DNA of 64,000 bases from Formicarius rufipectus (Eukaryota; Chordata; Aves; Passeriformes; Formicariidae). The stretch spans positions 1 to 64,000 of the forward strand of contig VXAU01001112.1 of NCBI GenBank assembly GCA_013399695.1. The letters are read 5' to 3'. The notes under the pieces are model-generated. The model searched no databases, was not told the DNA's origin, and saw nothing but the letters and a program-made list of their open reading frames with translations. Shown one piece after another: positions 25,201 to 36,395 of the stretch (the stretch's first letter is position 1; each line of letters starts with the position of its first letter). The translations under genes and the position numbers were made by a program.

Positions 25201-26687
25201 TTACTTGAAGTTATTGATGTGGCCAGACTATCTGGAAACAATTCTGATTCTTTGAAAATAATTGGTTTTCAGTTTAAGTCTAAACCTTTTTAGATAAGTT
25301 AGCAGTTTTTAGGACTTGAAAAATGTTTACATTTTGTCTAATTTTTCAATGAGTAAACAAAATTGAGAACTCTAAATAAGGGGAAGGGCTCATACTTGTT
25401 TATGCTATCAAACTTGTGCAGTGTTTTCTTCCTCTGAAAGTTAATAGTGAGAAAATATATGCTTGTTAAGTTTTGATTTCACTATTATTAGGAACATTCG
25501 GGAAAACTATGTTTAACCGTTCTTTCAGACTTCAAGTAATTATAATTTGGGTCAGCAGATACTGCTTTCTGAATTTGGTTTTCTCCCGTTCTTTTATAGG
25601 ACACTCTCCAGAAATTCCTGTATCTAGGTATGATCTGATTTTCAACCCACATAAAATTCTCAGTTTCTACATAAAAAATGGTTTAAATTAATGTAGAGGT
25701 TAATGATAAATGTATTAATATACAATTAAATATATATTTATTTACAGTAATATATTTATTCAACTGTTACATAAACATTAACATATCCCTGATAATTAAT
25801 GTTAGTTTTACATTAATAAATAAAAATTTACTTATATTTATTAATATTAATTTATAAATAGTAAGAATTGAGAGGCTTAACTTTAGATTTTTGAGACAGT
25901 TAAATAGTCAGTTTCACATGATCAGTTGCACCACATTTATCAGCTAAATTGTATTTCTCAATAAAGTAACACTGACTTGCTAATCACTAGTTCAGAACTA
26001 GTTCAGCTCAGAAGGGCTTCTGCAGACCACTTGTCATGGTGGTATTTTTTTTTTTTACTCTCAAGCTGAAGTGTCAGCCTTTAAAAGAAACAAAATTCAG
26101 TCCAAACTCCTAAGGGAGTAGGTACTCTTCACAGGGCACTTTCTGGACCAGAGCTGTGCTGCCCACTGTGTTGTTATGTTGAGGTAACTGGTATTAGCTC
26201 TGGCCACAGTTGTGCCATCATCTGATGAGATTTTTGCCTTTTTGAGAAGCTGGGTGGGGCAAACAGCCTTTGTTGCCAGCTGATACCTGAACCAGCTCAG
26301 ACGCTGTGCAACAATGCATTTTCTGTACAGGTAGATAATATTTTCAGGGTTTGAATCTACTGAATATTGAGAAAATCCATGGCAACATTACAACAGCTGA
26401 ATGGTAGGTTTATTTCTTTAAAAGAATGAGTAGTTTAAACACACATTGGTCTTCTTGATAGCTCTGACTGTTTCTCTCCAAATGAATTTTCTTAGTCCTA
26501 GGAAAAAGTCATTGCAAATTATGTATTCCCAAACTGATTTTGTGGACTGCATAATTCTCAATTAAATGAGTGTGTATATTTATGTGCAAATCTCTGTTTT
26601 GACCGTATTGTTTCAGGTGATGATCGGAATATTTCTGAAGTGTATGTGGCTGGAAAGCAAGTGGTTCCTTTTTCTAGCTCTGTGTAA
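3794..26687 (+). CDS. GDA: guanine deaminase (cypin), 14 coding exons, 450 residues
   Basis: The enzyme hydrolyses guanine to xanthine and ammonia in the cytosol, in purine catabolism. In neurons the family member cypin also binds PSD-95 and affects dendrite branching. Spliced coding exons are 3794-3916, 8214-8302, 9201-9372, 11853-11940, 13163-13268, 16037-16064, 17437-17544, 18604-18711, 21204-21301, 21796-21863, 22320-22466, 24542-24660, 25600-25627 and 26617-26687. They total 1,353 bases with all phases matching. The amidohydrolase zinc ligands are present: H82 and H84 in the DTHIHA motif, H240 (SHISEN), H279 (MAHACYL) and D330 (GTDVAGG). So are substrate residues Q87 and R213 and catalytic E243. 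The protein ends FSSSV, a class I PDZ-binding tail. Human GDA has 454 residues; the difference lies around residues 414-422. All introns are GT-AG. The start has a strong Kozak context (gccgccATGg). Confidence 0.97.
8214..8302 (+). CDS. GDA: GDA exon 2 (residues 42-71)
   Basis: Acceptor TTTCTTTTAG is followed by IVFLEKTDQQEQLTEKWGF. Donor CA|GTATGT splits the His71 codon, which exon 3 completes. The 62-residue frame at 8362-8688 just downstream is intronic. Confidence 0.95.
9201..9372 (+). CDS. GDA: GDA exon 3 (residues 71-128), first zinc-binding motif
   Basis: It encodes HEFFMPGLVDTHIHAPQYAY and the following -LPLLQWLT-YTFP segment, ending EEVYTRVV before donor GTAAGT. It carries zinc ligands H82 and H84 and substrate residue Q87. 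Intron 3 (9373-11852) contains a short A-run near 9,716 and one undetermined base at 11,826 in the poly-pyrimidine tract just before the acceptor. Confidence 0.97.
11853..11940 (+). CDS. GDA: GDA exon 4 (residues 129-158)
   Basis: It encodes RRTLKNGTTTACYFATIHTD followed by a leucine-rich strand. The donor is G|GTAAGAC, and the Asp158 codon is split with exon 5. Intron 4 (11941-13162) shows nothing I can annotate. Confidence 0.96.
13163..13268 (+). CDS. GDA: GDA exon 5 (residues 158-193)
   Basis: It encodes DKFGQRAFVGKVCMDMND and the segment through QETER. Acceptor TTAACAG; donor AG|GTAAAATG splits Arg193. Intron 5 (13269-16036) has a (GTT)n-like stretch near 14,507-14,523 and AT-rich DNA but no recognised element. 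Confidence 0.96.
16037..16064 (+). CDS. GDA: GDA exon 6, 28-base microexon (residues 193-202)
   Basis: Only 28 bases, encoding the end of Arg193 then FVKELLEKK. The acceptor is TTTTTCAG and the donor GTAAGTAG, both strong. It bridges FV-E-L-KK to the YPRVLPVITPRF segment, matching family order and phase. Confidence 0.92.
17437..17544 (+). CDS. GDA: GDA exon 7 (residues 203-238)
   Basis: It encodes YPRVLPVITPRFGPSCTEDL and on to ARDLHVQ, including guanine-contacting R213 and F214. It is exactly 36 codons, phase 0 at both ends, with donor CAG|GTAAGC. Confidence 0.97.
18604..18711 (+). CDS. GDA: GDA exon 8 (residues 239-274), H240 and E243
   Basis: It encodes SHISENEEEV and on to DKNKLLTSK, with zinc ligand H240 and catalytic E243. 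The donor AAG|GTAGCT is weak at +4 to +6. Reading through would add V-A-A and a stop. Intron 8 (18712-21203) hosts the tRNA-like repeat at about 20,594-20,830. Confidence 0.96.
20594..20830 (+). repeat. dispersed repeat with a class II tRNA-like head
   Basis: The head contains a perfect A-box (TGGCCGAGTGG, 20606-20616) and, 44 bases on, a near-perfect B-box (GGTTTGAATCC, 20661-20671). That spacing fits Leu/Ser-type tRNAs. The acceptor stem does not pair, so this is not a working tRNA gene. The body from about 20,674 (CTCGCTGTCGCCGTC, GGCCAGTTCTGCGCA) to the hairpin CTTCGTTCGCGAAG near 20,807-20,820 is shared with the copies at 36,396-36,800 and 42,148-42,446. It lacks about 40 bases found in the 36 kb copy between GCGCAGGCTT and ATCTTCG. 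I infer a SINE-like or composite element; I cannot name the family. Confidence 0.6.
21204..21301 (+). CDS. GDA: GDA exon 9 (residues 275-307), H279
   Basis: It encodes TVMAHACYLSEEELKLF and on to ISHCPNSNF, with zinc ligand H279. It ends inside the Ser307 codon at donor TC|GTAAGTT. Intron 9 is only 494 bases. Confidence 0.97.
21796..21863 (+). CDS. GDA: GDA exon 10 (residues 307-330)
   Basis: It encodes SLRSGVLNVRKVLEHNVKLG and LGT, then splits the Asp330 codon at donor G|GTCAGTA. Acceptor AATCCAG. Intron 10 (21864-22319) has a short (TTTG)n stretch. Confidence 0.95.
22320..22466 (+). CDS. GDA: GDA exon 11 (residues 330-379), D330
   Basis: It encodes DVAGGYSASMLDAIRKAMMA, then the INKVNE segment and LATLGGSR. 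D330 is the metal and catalytic aspartate. The donor is G|GTAAGAAG. Intron 11 (22467-24541) has one undetermined base at 24,189 and no repeat I recognise. Confidence 0.96.
24542..24660 (+). CDS. GDA: GDA exon 12 (residues 379-418)
   Basis: It encodes ALGLDDVIGNFEVGKEFDAL and on to SADNFE. The GNFEVGKEFDA block is the conserved C-terminal segment of guanine deaminases. Donor GAG|GTAATC. Confidence 0.96.
25600..25627 (+). CDS. GDA: GDA exon 13, 28-base microexon (residues 419-428)
   Basis: It encodes DTLQKFLYL and the first base of Gly428. Acceptor TTTTATAG, donor GTATGA. It matches the family's -QKFLYLG-. The segment before it is about four residues shorter than in human. Intron 13 starts with a very AT-rich stretch (about 25,690-25,870). 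Confidence 0.92.
26617..26687 (+). CDS. GDA: GDA exon 14, last coding exon (residues 428-450, stop)
   Basis: It encodes GDDRNISEVYVAGKQVVPFS and the end SSV, then TAA at 26685-26687. The terminal S-S-V fits the class I PDZ ligand by which cypin binds PSD-95 (known of the family). Confidence 0.97.
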
Positions 26688-29600
26688 ATCCATTTCCATT
26701 TTGCAAAATACTATGCTGATCATTCTGCCTCTGATTTGGAAAAGATTGATTGAACACGGTGCCTGATCATCAGGAATGACACCTCATTTTTGTTTAGGCC
26801 TTTCAAGTATTACTTTACCAAAATTGTCATAGTTTAGAGGTAATGGCTATTTAAATTTCCCTGTAAAAATAGCATTTGTGCATTGATAAGGGATTTGATA
26901 AATGCCTTAATTAAAGCGGACACCTGCCATTCTGTGTAATAAGAGTGTAGGAAGCATTATGTGGAACAGTGAGACACTCATTGTCTATAATGCATATGAA
27001 TTAAAATAATAATTTCTGCTAGTAACTAGATTTTGCAGATAATGAACATCATGGAAGAATGCGATTTCCATAATACTTTCACCAAATGTGGAAAAAAGTT
27101 GGGAAATTTAGAACAGTTTTCCGTTTTTCTTAGGAACTTTTTTTTTTTTTTTAAAGTATTTAATTTAAACCATTATTTTTAAGAGGAATTAAATAAGAAG
27201 TGTGCATTCATAAATAAATCAGTGTCCTTATCAAAGAGTTCAGAATTGCCATTCGTAGTTGAATTACCTTCATCAGAATGACAGCTGAATGAAACTTCTG
27301 TTAAATTCGAAGTAGAGACTAAGATTTCTCTGCAGGCTACACAATGGCCAACAAATTAGGAGGGTTTTCTGGACTAGAAGGAGTGCTTCATCTAGTTCAA
27401 CCTCCTGCCAAATCTTCCCAAGTGCGTTTTCTCCTCACTGTTCACACAGGATGGTATGATGTCCCTTTTCTATAAGAGACATGAGTGCATTTAAAAAATA
27501 TCTGAAAGAAATGGGCTTTTTCTGGCTGTTACCACCTTTGACTTGAGGTGAAAATCATAATTGGAAAAAACAGCTCATCTGTAATATACTCCTTGTGTCT
27601 TTCAACATGGCAGCCATAATTCCAGCTCTGTACAAATCCAGGGAGAAAATATGCCCTTTTGTTTTGGAATTCTGTGTGACTTCATTTCCTACAAAGGCAT
27701 GTTTCCCTACCTTTTATCATAGCCTTTTTCCTTTTTTTTTTTTTTTTTTTAGATTTGTTTGAGGAGGGGATTGCTTCTTGTTTCTCTGTTATTTTTTTTT
27801 GCAACATAAAGGATGCAAGCTTTAATTTCAGTGTCATTAGAGACAATATTGTATCTAGATACTATAAACATGGGTTGAATATGGTTTTAAGGCCTGCTTC
27901 AAACTTCTCGATCTCACTAAGCTTTGTTTCGCACTTTTATCTCACTGCCTGGGGATATAGGACTTCCCTCTGTTCACAAAACAAGGGAGGTCATGGCACC
28001 AAAGTTTCACTTCATGTCTACTTCAGAGAGCGCTTGGCTCAATGTCACTCATACTGTTCTGATTTTGAAAGCATTTTCAGAGCTTATATATTGTTATGAT
28101 TATGCCTACATGAGATGGCATAGCATCAAGGGGAAGTGTAACAGCTAATTTGGGCACTTAAAGCAGTATAGTCTGTCCAGTGTGGGTTCCTTGCTGAAGC
28201 TGAGTGGTCCTGCTACACAGGAGGGAATAGTCTCTTGCAGTCATCACCTGAATGCAGCTACATGGCTCGCTTACTGAGAGTTCACTCAGGTGTCTTCCCA
28301 AGGTGCAGCACTGTGCTATTCCTTGCTGAGGGACAGCCTTCTGACCCATTATGTTCAAAGACTCCCAAGGCTTTAGGCGTCAACATCTTAGGATTCAGAT
28401 TTCCACATTCCATCAGGGTGTTTTCTCAACTGTTTTGTTTTTCATGTGTCCCAATTACCTACACAACAGCACAGTCATTTGGCAAGAACAATATTGAGCT
28501 CCCTGATTCAGGGAGTACTTTTTCTCATGAATTTTGACATGAATTTAATTGACCAAATTTCACGTTCCAAAACCAAAGATCTGTGAGACACATGTTTAAA
28601 TCCTCCCAGTTACTGTTTGAAGCTATGGGTTTCAGCTTTCGCTTTCCTGCAAGAATATTTTCTGTGGAGAAAGATCACACAACCTTGTATACAATGTATC
28701 CTAATGCACTACTTGCCTCCAGAGCTATTAGTTGAATCAACACTTTTATTTTAGTGGTAGTCTTAACTGTCTCTAACTTAATTGTTTTCCCATTATTTTG
28801 TGGTATTAAGAAAGGCATTCAGCATTTCTTCCTAAAATCCTTGGGTGTGGTGAGGTTGCTTGTTTGCAAAAGGGGGTTACAGAAGAACTTTTAACAAGTT
28901 CAAGATTACACTGCTGGCCCAGTTACAAAGCGACTCCTTAGGATAACTTCCTGCCAATGAACTTTGTATCTGACTGTTTGCTGTGTCATGAGCAGTTTGA
29001 TTCTTGTTAAATTCAGGGATAAGGTAGGAATTCAACCTTTTGATTATAGCTTTACTAGTGTCTAGTATCCAGACACTACCCAGGCTTAGAAATGGAAAAT
29101 CAACTTTTTAAGAATCTCAGCTGGAGGAGGAGCTCTGCCTACATATAGTGCCATGGGCTGCCTGCTCTACCCTGCAACACACAAGACCCAGGAGGATCAA
29201 GGACCAAGATCATGCTGAGGTGCTTAGGGGTAAAGAAGTCTGAATTTGATATTTGAGGAGGCCGATGGGAGAATTCATATAACAAATAAATTCTGAGGGT
29301 CTTCTGACAGAACCATAATTAGAATTGAATAGAGAATTAAGGTATTGCCAGAAAAACAAGTTAAGTGGAGTCATCTGGGACAGTCCCAAAAAAGTTTGTT
29401 CAGGGGAAGATGAGTTATGCACTGAAATTTTAATATTTTAGGTCATACAGTGAAAATAGTAGTCAAACTTCTCTGAAGTTATTTTGGGAAAGTCAATGAG
29501 GATCCCACTGTGAAGTTTTGGTCTTTGAGACTCTCTGTCTATGCCAATATACAGTGCAGGAGGATCAGCAGATGAAAGCAGTTACTGCTGAGACTTGTAC

Positions 29601-32600
29601 GTGTACACTATATGCAACTCAAGACTACATATATTCTGTTTCCTTGGATAAATGCCCCTACTGCATATGCAGTTTGAAGCAGGCCAAATAATGGGTTCAG
29701 ATTCTTTGTCTCTCTTTTAGAGACTGGAGTGTATTCAGAAGGCAGATGAGCCTCCAGTGTTGTTTCCTCCAAAATAATCTTAATTCTTGTGTACCAAAAT
29801 CACCCTGCAAACTAAACCAAGGTTAAATAAGGGAGGATGATTGAGTATTCATGTCAGAACAGCACTGTTGTGTCAAAGCAAAATGCTAATGGAGACCGGG
29901 ACTTGGACTATCCCCCCTCCATCCTTACTGTCACAGAACTTAGTAGCTGAATGCAAATTGAAGCAATCCTCTCACCCCTTCCTTTTCCTCACACCCAGTT
30001 AAAAAGAAAAAAGAAAAAAAAAACCTTAAACTAAGATAATTGAACTTTAAGGGGATATATATATGTGGGGGAAAATAAAGGGATCATTTTCAGTCTGTAT
30101 AAATTGACAGATTTATGGCAGTATAAATTGACAGGTTTAAGATAAAACCTCTGGAAAAATGTACCCACAACAGATTCCAGATGTCTCTCCCCATGAGCTC
30201 TCTTACCAGATGGTGGATGAGATCTTTGTTTCTTAGTTTGTCTTTATGTTCAATGGTAGCACACCATTCAGACAAAGGGGAAAAAAGGTTATTTGTGAAG
30301 AGCTTGCTTGTTGGGACAATATGCTTACTGTGTTCTATGGTCAGATAAACTCTAATTTATTATAAATAGAATGTATTTGAATTACTGTTATATGTTGATC
30401 TCATTGTGTCTGTTCAGGTTTTGAAATACTAGTAAGAGTTGCCTATGCATTATGCAGCGTTATTAGAATTATTATGTGTGGCAAATGGAGCCCTGCACTT
30501 TAAAATGTTGCCTTGGCCTAATGTTTATATTTATTCTGTATTTTTTGTGCAATCCTAAGGCTTTGTAGGGGAAAAAATGTGTATTTGTTCACTGCACTGA
30601 AATTTTTAGGAAGTGGACTTAATGTTGCAGAAGGGAACTTGAAAATGACCCTGTTTAAAAGCCTCTATCTAATTATACACTCATGAGTGGAAAAGTTATA
30701 ATGCTTTTATGAACTTGAATAGCAACATTTTAATTATATTTGCAGATAAATGGAATTTTTTATATTTTAATTGTGATCATGCAATGCAAATCAGCAAAAG
30801 ATAATAAAAATTCTTGCTAAGTATCTATGGTATTACTGAGCAGAAGTGAACATAACTCTTCTGGATTATTCATTTAAAAGGAATACATAAGTATTGAAAA
30901 ACAAAAAGCTGAAATTCTTGCAAAGAATATTCTGGTTTTGAAAGGAAAAAGCTCAGACAAGCTGTTTAAAATTATTATTTCAAGCATTTCCAAGAAATAT
31001 CCATAACGGATGATAAGGTGGACAAGTTTTAAAATTCTGTCTTTGTATGATTAAATGGTGTTGCCTTAGCTGCAGCTCTGTATGTATCAAGGAACAATTC
31101 ATCTGTAAAATTATAGTGTAGAAAGTATTTAAAAAAAAAAAAAGCCAAGATATTTTGAAAATTTGTGAAAGGACAGGGGAAAAATTAATTGCAGAGGAGA
31201 TTTGAAAAGAGTGGCAGTGGAATACAAAATACTGCAACGTAGTAATGAGATAGATCAGAGGAACTCATAAAAAGATGACATGTCAATGAAGTTTTAGGAG
31301 GGAAACACTCATAAAAGATGAGACATTCTCAGGCAATGTTCTGTAAATCATAGACCTAAAAACTGGGTAGATTTCCAAAGCAGTTGCTTACATGCTTAAT
31401 AATATAAGCCCAAATAGTTTTACCCACTCATAGCATAATTGAACAGCCGCTTAATCTCTGCTTCAAGATTTAAATCAAAATTACCTATAAGAGCTCCAGA
31501 AGAAACATAATGCAAGGACACATTATGTTTTATCTGCAATTGTCCAGTGAAACTTTTGGCACTGGCCAGGACAGAGGCATAAGGAGTTTGGTCCTGGGGG
31601 AGAATCTTTGTTCCTACATGCCTCAGACATCATCCCCTGTCATGTGCCTGATGACTGAGTCCAACACAGCACAAAAACTCCGGTCTGACTGAAGTGACTG
31701 AATACAAGCTGCTTTAGAAATCAGATTGTCTTAAAGTTAAGCACATTGAAGAGACCACAGCACATTTTAAATAACACTCTCATATATCTAATACTGAAAT
31801 TCTAGGTACTAGGAGCTTTGGTTTAAAGTTGTGGGAACCTAAAGTCCTTGTGCTCTGTGTGCTACAACTTATGTTGCTCGCAAGAGAGAATCCAACAAAT
31901 CACACCTTCATGGCTCTCTCTATAAAAACAGTAACAACCACAACAAAAACAATTTTTGGGAATTAGTAACATCAATGATAATATGTTGTTTAAAGACCTG
32001 TTAGTTTTTGTTGAAAAGCTGAGCACTGTTTTTGGAGAGCAGTCTCCTGAAAACTTCAGTGGAAATTCTTTCTTAGAAGATGCCCAGAATCAGAGCTGTG
32101 CTTCAACCAAGAAGGTCCCTGCTGGCTCTTGCAATAGTCATGCCTAGATCCACACTTCTTTACCCTGTCATGACCCAGAAGTGTGTATCAGCTTTAATCC
32201 TGGGTTTGGTTTTTGGTTTCTCTCATATGCTTGCTTTTAGTTTGCAAATAACAATGCTGGAGGAGTGAAGGTAGGAGAAGGATAAGGATCAAAAGCAATC
32301 TTCTACTAACTGCCTAATGCTTCAATTCAAAATATTTGTCTGCCCAGGTAAACATTATGTTTGCACAGTTCTTAGACTCAGTGGTTTGGCTTAATATCTT
32401 GAACCAACTGGTAACAATTAAACCCAGCCAAGACCAGGATGTAAACTGTCAGCAGCTAACAAAACTTTAAAAATGTTTTACTATGATCTGTTCTTAAATC
32501 ACCAGTGGCTTTCCTTAGCTAAGGGCTCCTGGGAATATTTAGGTACAAAAACCTCCCTGGAGATAAGCCTTCAGGAGAATGGGCCAGTGTTGGTGACAAC

Positions 32601-33960
32601 TGAAAGCTTTAAATGGCATCCTGTCTAGCCTTGTGACTTTGGAGCTGGGTTGTGTACTCCTTTAACAACTTTTACCAATGAAGCTTTTAAAAAGAGTTTG
32701 CACATATTCCTTAGCCAAGGAGGTTTGCATCCCTTGCTTCAAGATGATCTTTCTTACCCCAACGGAGAGTTCACACCTCATTGGAGTTTTTCTGATGCTG
32801 GTCTTTGATTTGTCTGCTTGTCCACCTGTTGGGCATAAGCTGTGATACTTTCGTGTGTGAAAATATCTAACTGGAGTTAATATTGTTCAGTTTATCCTTC
32901 CTGTTGTACTTGTGCAGTTTCAAGGGAGAGAAATGTGTTAGGAAAAATGGTATATGCGATTTCCACTGTTCTACTTGGTTTTGATTATGCTAAATGGGAA
33001 GTCTTGTACTGTTAAAACAAAATAAAGAGGCCTTGTGTTTACACCAACCCTCATTTCTTTTTGTGTTTGACTTTTGAGAATGGAGTAAAAGCTGGCCAGC
33101 TGACTAATGAGCAATGAAGACCAGAATACACAGCAAAATACACTGGTCTCTTAAGGAACTTGGGCAGCATGCCATCATGGGAATTTGCAAACTCTGCTTA
33201 GTATATGCAGCATTATTTTATGGAATCTTTTTTCCAGATTCAAAAATTTTACAGCTTTTGATGTATCTCTATTACCAGACTTGTTGGCTTCCTAAATCAA
33301 AGACAGTTCTTCAGTAACCTTCTAATATTTGTGTGTGTTAAAGTTTACTGTCCTGTGATGCTTGCTTCTTGTGGATTTTCTTAAAAGCTGCCATAGGAAG
33401 ACCACTAATTACACATTAAGGAATTGGATACTGAAATCTTGAGAATTATGTGTAAGCTGTTGCTAACTTAAAATTGTGTGCACAAAAAGTAAAACTGTAT
33501 TTTCATCAACCAGCTTATCAACACAGGTCATGCAAACTACTGAGAAAAGGCAAGTGAATGAAAACTTCTTACTGTTCTTAATAGGAGGTCCCATTTAGGC
33601 TTACAGCATAAGAATTCTGCCTCTTAACACTTTATTTTGAAAAATAGCAGTAAGAAATGCTTTTGCAATATTTCACTGGACTACTAAATTGAGTCTTACC
33701 TATTTCAAGCAGTATAAACTCCAGATGTGAGCACAGTCTTTATGCTGTAGAGGATTTGCAAGTCAAATTGAAAATATGAGAGCCTTTGGGTATGTGATCA
33801 GTAAATCTCAGACTGCAATTAACTATTTCACTACAATGAATTGATGCAGGCACTGTTGGCACAAGTTAACACAGAGTTTGCAATCTTAAAAAATGTTATT
33901 AGATAATCTTGAACACTTTACTGCCACATTTTGCATCAATCTTCTCCCATGGCTATTAAG
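26688..33960 (+). other. GDA 3' UTR of unknown length, then intergenic sequence
   Basis: The 3' UTR begins at 26,688. Candidate poly(A) signals on the + strand include AATAAA at 27,213, one near 30,802, and one near 33,019 followed by a GT-rich stretch. None can be chosen from sequence alone. The rest is AT-rich, with a poly-T run at about 27,731-27,751. A weak CR1-like phrase at about 27,385-27,415 (CTAGTTCAACCTCCTGCC) is the only repeat hint. Confidence 0.45.
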
Positions 33961-33970
33961 CAGAATATAA

Positions 33971-34528
33971 TGGGGAGGGGGAGGAGGGGGGCACCTGTAG
34001 GGGAGGCACCTGTCAGGGACTGCTGATCCAGGACATCGGGAGAAGATGATTTTTACCAATGGATGAGCTAACTAGAGACTGCCACAACCACCAGCTACCC
34101 ATCCCCATAGAGCTGTTGTTTTTTATGCTGTTCTGGTGTTATAGTTAGGATAGAAGGTGTATTAGTTAGATAATTATTACTATTCGATTACTTTTGTATG
34201 TTCAATTGTTCTGATGGTTCTGGGAACCCCGGTTACAGCCCCCTGATTGGTCCTTGTACCCCTAAAACCCCATAGACTGGCTGGTGGCGCAGTGCAGCAC
34301 CACCATACAAGGCTAGCCACCCCTAATTTTCCCTTATAAGTTATGAACCCTCCTTCCCTTTTCCTTTCTTGTCTTGATCTGCCCCTAACTCCACCCAAGT
34401 TCTAGAATCCTCCAACCGAACCCTGTAAGAGTCCCATGTGCCCCTAATAAACTGTTCACATCTGTTCTCACCTGTTTCTACTCCACTCTGTGTGGACTGT
34501 TCCTTTCTTCCCTTAGCGGACCGCAGCA
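33971..34528 (+). mobile_element. solo LTR of an endogenous retrovirus (ERVK-like), copy 1
   Basis: 558 bases running from TG to CA (ends GCGGACCGCAGCA). It is flanked by ATATAA (33965-33970) and ATATGA (34529-34534), a 6-bp target-site duplication with one mismatch. Near its 5' end are tandem GGCACCTGT units. A poly(A) signal AATAAA is at 34446-34451. It is clearly homologous along its length to 41,567-42,102. The position of the TATA box in that copy is GTAAGAG here, so this promoter looks decayed. No gag, pol or env lies beside it. Confidence 0.82.
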
Positions 34529-36395
34529 ATATGAGGACTCTCCTTGGTTTCAGATCAGATACTGGATCACGTATAACTGACCTGAATGGGTTTATAGTTC
34601 ATGACTTGAGAGCGTAGTTAAAATGCAAAAGAAAGGCTGGCTTGCCCTGTGCTTGTACTCTAATCAGTTGTCTTCCTTCCAGAGCAATGAATTTGTGACT
34701 GCATTCTTGTTAATTGTGATTAAATATGTCCTTTAGGAATGACCTCTAAAAATACGGCCATAAATGCCATGAAATAAAGCTGATTTCATGCCTTTTCTTT
34801 TCATATTTTGTTCTAGTTGTACATCTCAAAATATAAAAGTATTTTTCCTCTTAGAATCTGGAAGTATTAAACAGTATTAAACATTTTGATCTCAGCCTCA
34901 GCTTACATAAATCATAAATTACACACACACTAATGAAGGTCCACAGCTGTAAAAAACTCAACTCCTCTGGTAATTCATACAAAATACCAATTTCAGCTAG
35001 CTGTGTACAGCACTACTGCTCATTGTATTCTCTCAGTGCTCTAAAAATATTCTCATGGCTTTTATTTTTGTGGAGGAATCCCCATTGTTGTATTTTTATG
35101 GTTTGCAAAACTACAAACAGATGTGCCAAACAAGATCAGTGCTGTCTTGCAGCACACAGCAGCCAGTGCAGAGCAACCCTCCCTACCAGCTGAGAGGCTG
35201 TATCTATTTGGAGCATTCCCACCACTGTTACAAAAAATTCACATGATCCAAGGAATAACAGGGAAAAGAGAAGAGTTTGAACTGTGTGCAGAAGATGCTG
35301 TTACAGACAGATTCACAGATTTTTAAAGCCTAAACCTATAACGAAGTGAACAGTTGCAATCCTCTGCTCTGACCTTTCCAGGTCAGAGAGGGATAGCTGA
35401 GGCATCCCGTGAGGCTATATCTCATGTCTTCATCATGTACCCACCTTTGGGACTGAATGTTTCAAAGAAACACACAGAGTAAGTTTGAAAGACCAGGACT
35501 AGAGTTGTTTCAGGCACAGAATGTAAGAGCACCATGGCAGTGTGCACATGCTAAACACTGTCTTGACTTACTGTGGGTCTTGTTCCCTTAAGTGTGTAGT
35601 GCTGTGAAGAACTGTGTGCTAACAGTTTGGGAGGTTGCTTGGACATCCTGTTGCTCATCCAGTCAACACGAGCAGCCCAAGCTGTCACTGAAGACCTGTT
35701 GGAATACAGGGAACTTCCATCACTAAGGCATCTTTACTTCAAATACTCTCAAGCTGTCAAGTGCTGATGTTCTGTAGCAGCTACCACTTCTGCCTGTAGG
35801 CACTGATGTTAAACTGAGACAAGGTGAGGCAGCATGAGGTGGGATGTGCCATGAGCACCTTCATGAACTCCTGCACTTCAGTTTGAACTCTTTAAAATGA
35901 GCCGTAGTTGCTAGTATTATCCCTCCCTTCTAAAATCCTTTGAGGACTTAAAGAGGAAAGGAAAAAAATGAAAGTAGGATGGGAAAAGGAAAGGAAGAAT
36001 AAAGAAAATAATTAAAAGAAGAGCAGGCTGGGAAAAAAATGGGAAAAAAAACCCTTCTGCTTTTTTCTACTGTATTTCCCAGGCTATATCTTACGTGAGG
36101 TACTTCATATCCATGGGAGCAGATCAGGGATTTGGGTTAGGAGCAGCTGACTGTGAGGGGAGGGGTGGTACTTGCCTGCGCTGCTCTCTCCTGTCCCTGC
36201 ACAGGCCTACTGCTCTTCTGGAGCACCTCTGATAATGATCCTGCACAATATCATGTTCCCTTATATTTTGTAGCCTTTCACACCTCAAAGTACAATGCAT
36301 CACCTAAACCAGCAGATGCTTCCATGCAGTATGCCATCATTGCCCTATATGCCTACTGCCATTTCATACTTTTGCCTTCAATGACATCATGACTA
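34529..36395. other. intergenic sequence, nothing recognised
   Basis: AT-rich DNA with purine-rich stretches near 35,940-36,050. Open frames here are short, with no recognised domain. No repeat family identified. Confidence 0.4.

Noticed and set aside
27341..27450. CR1 fragment
   Set aside because: Only one phrase (CTAGTTCAACCTCCTGCC) resembles CR1; too short and diverged to call.
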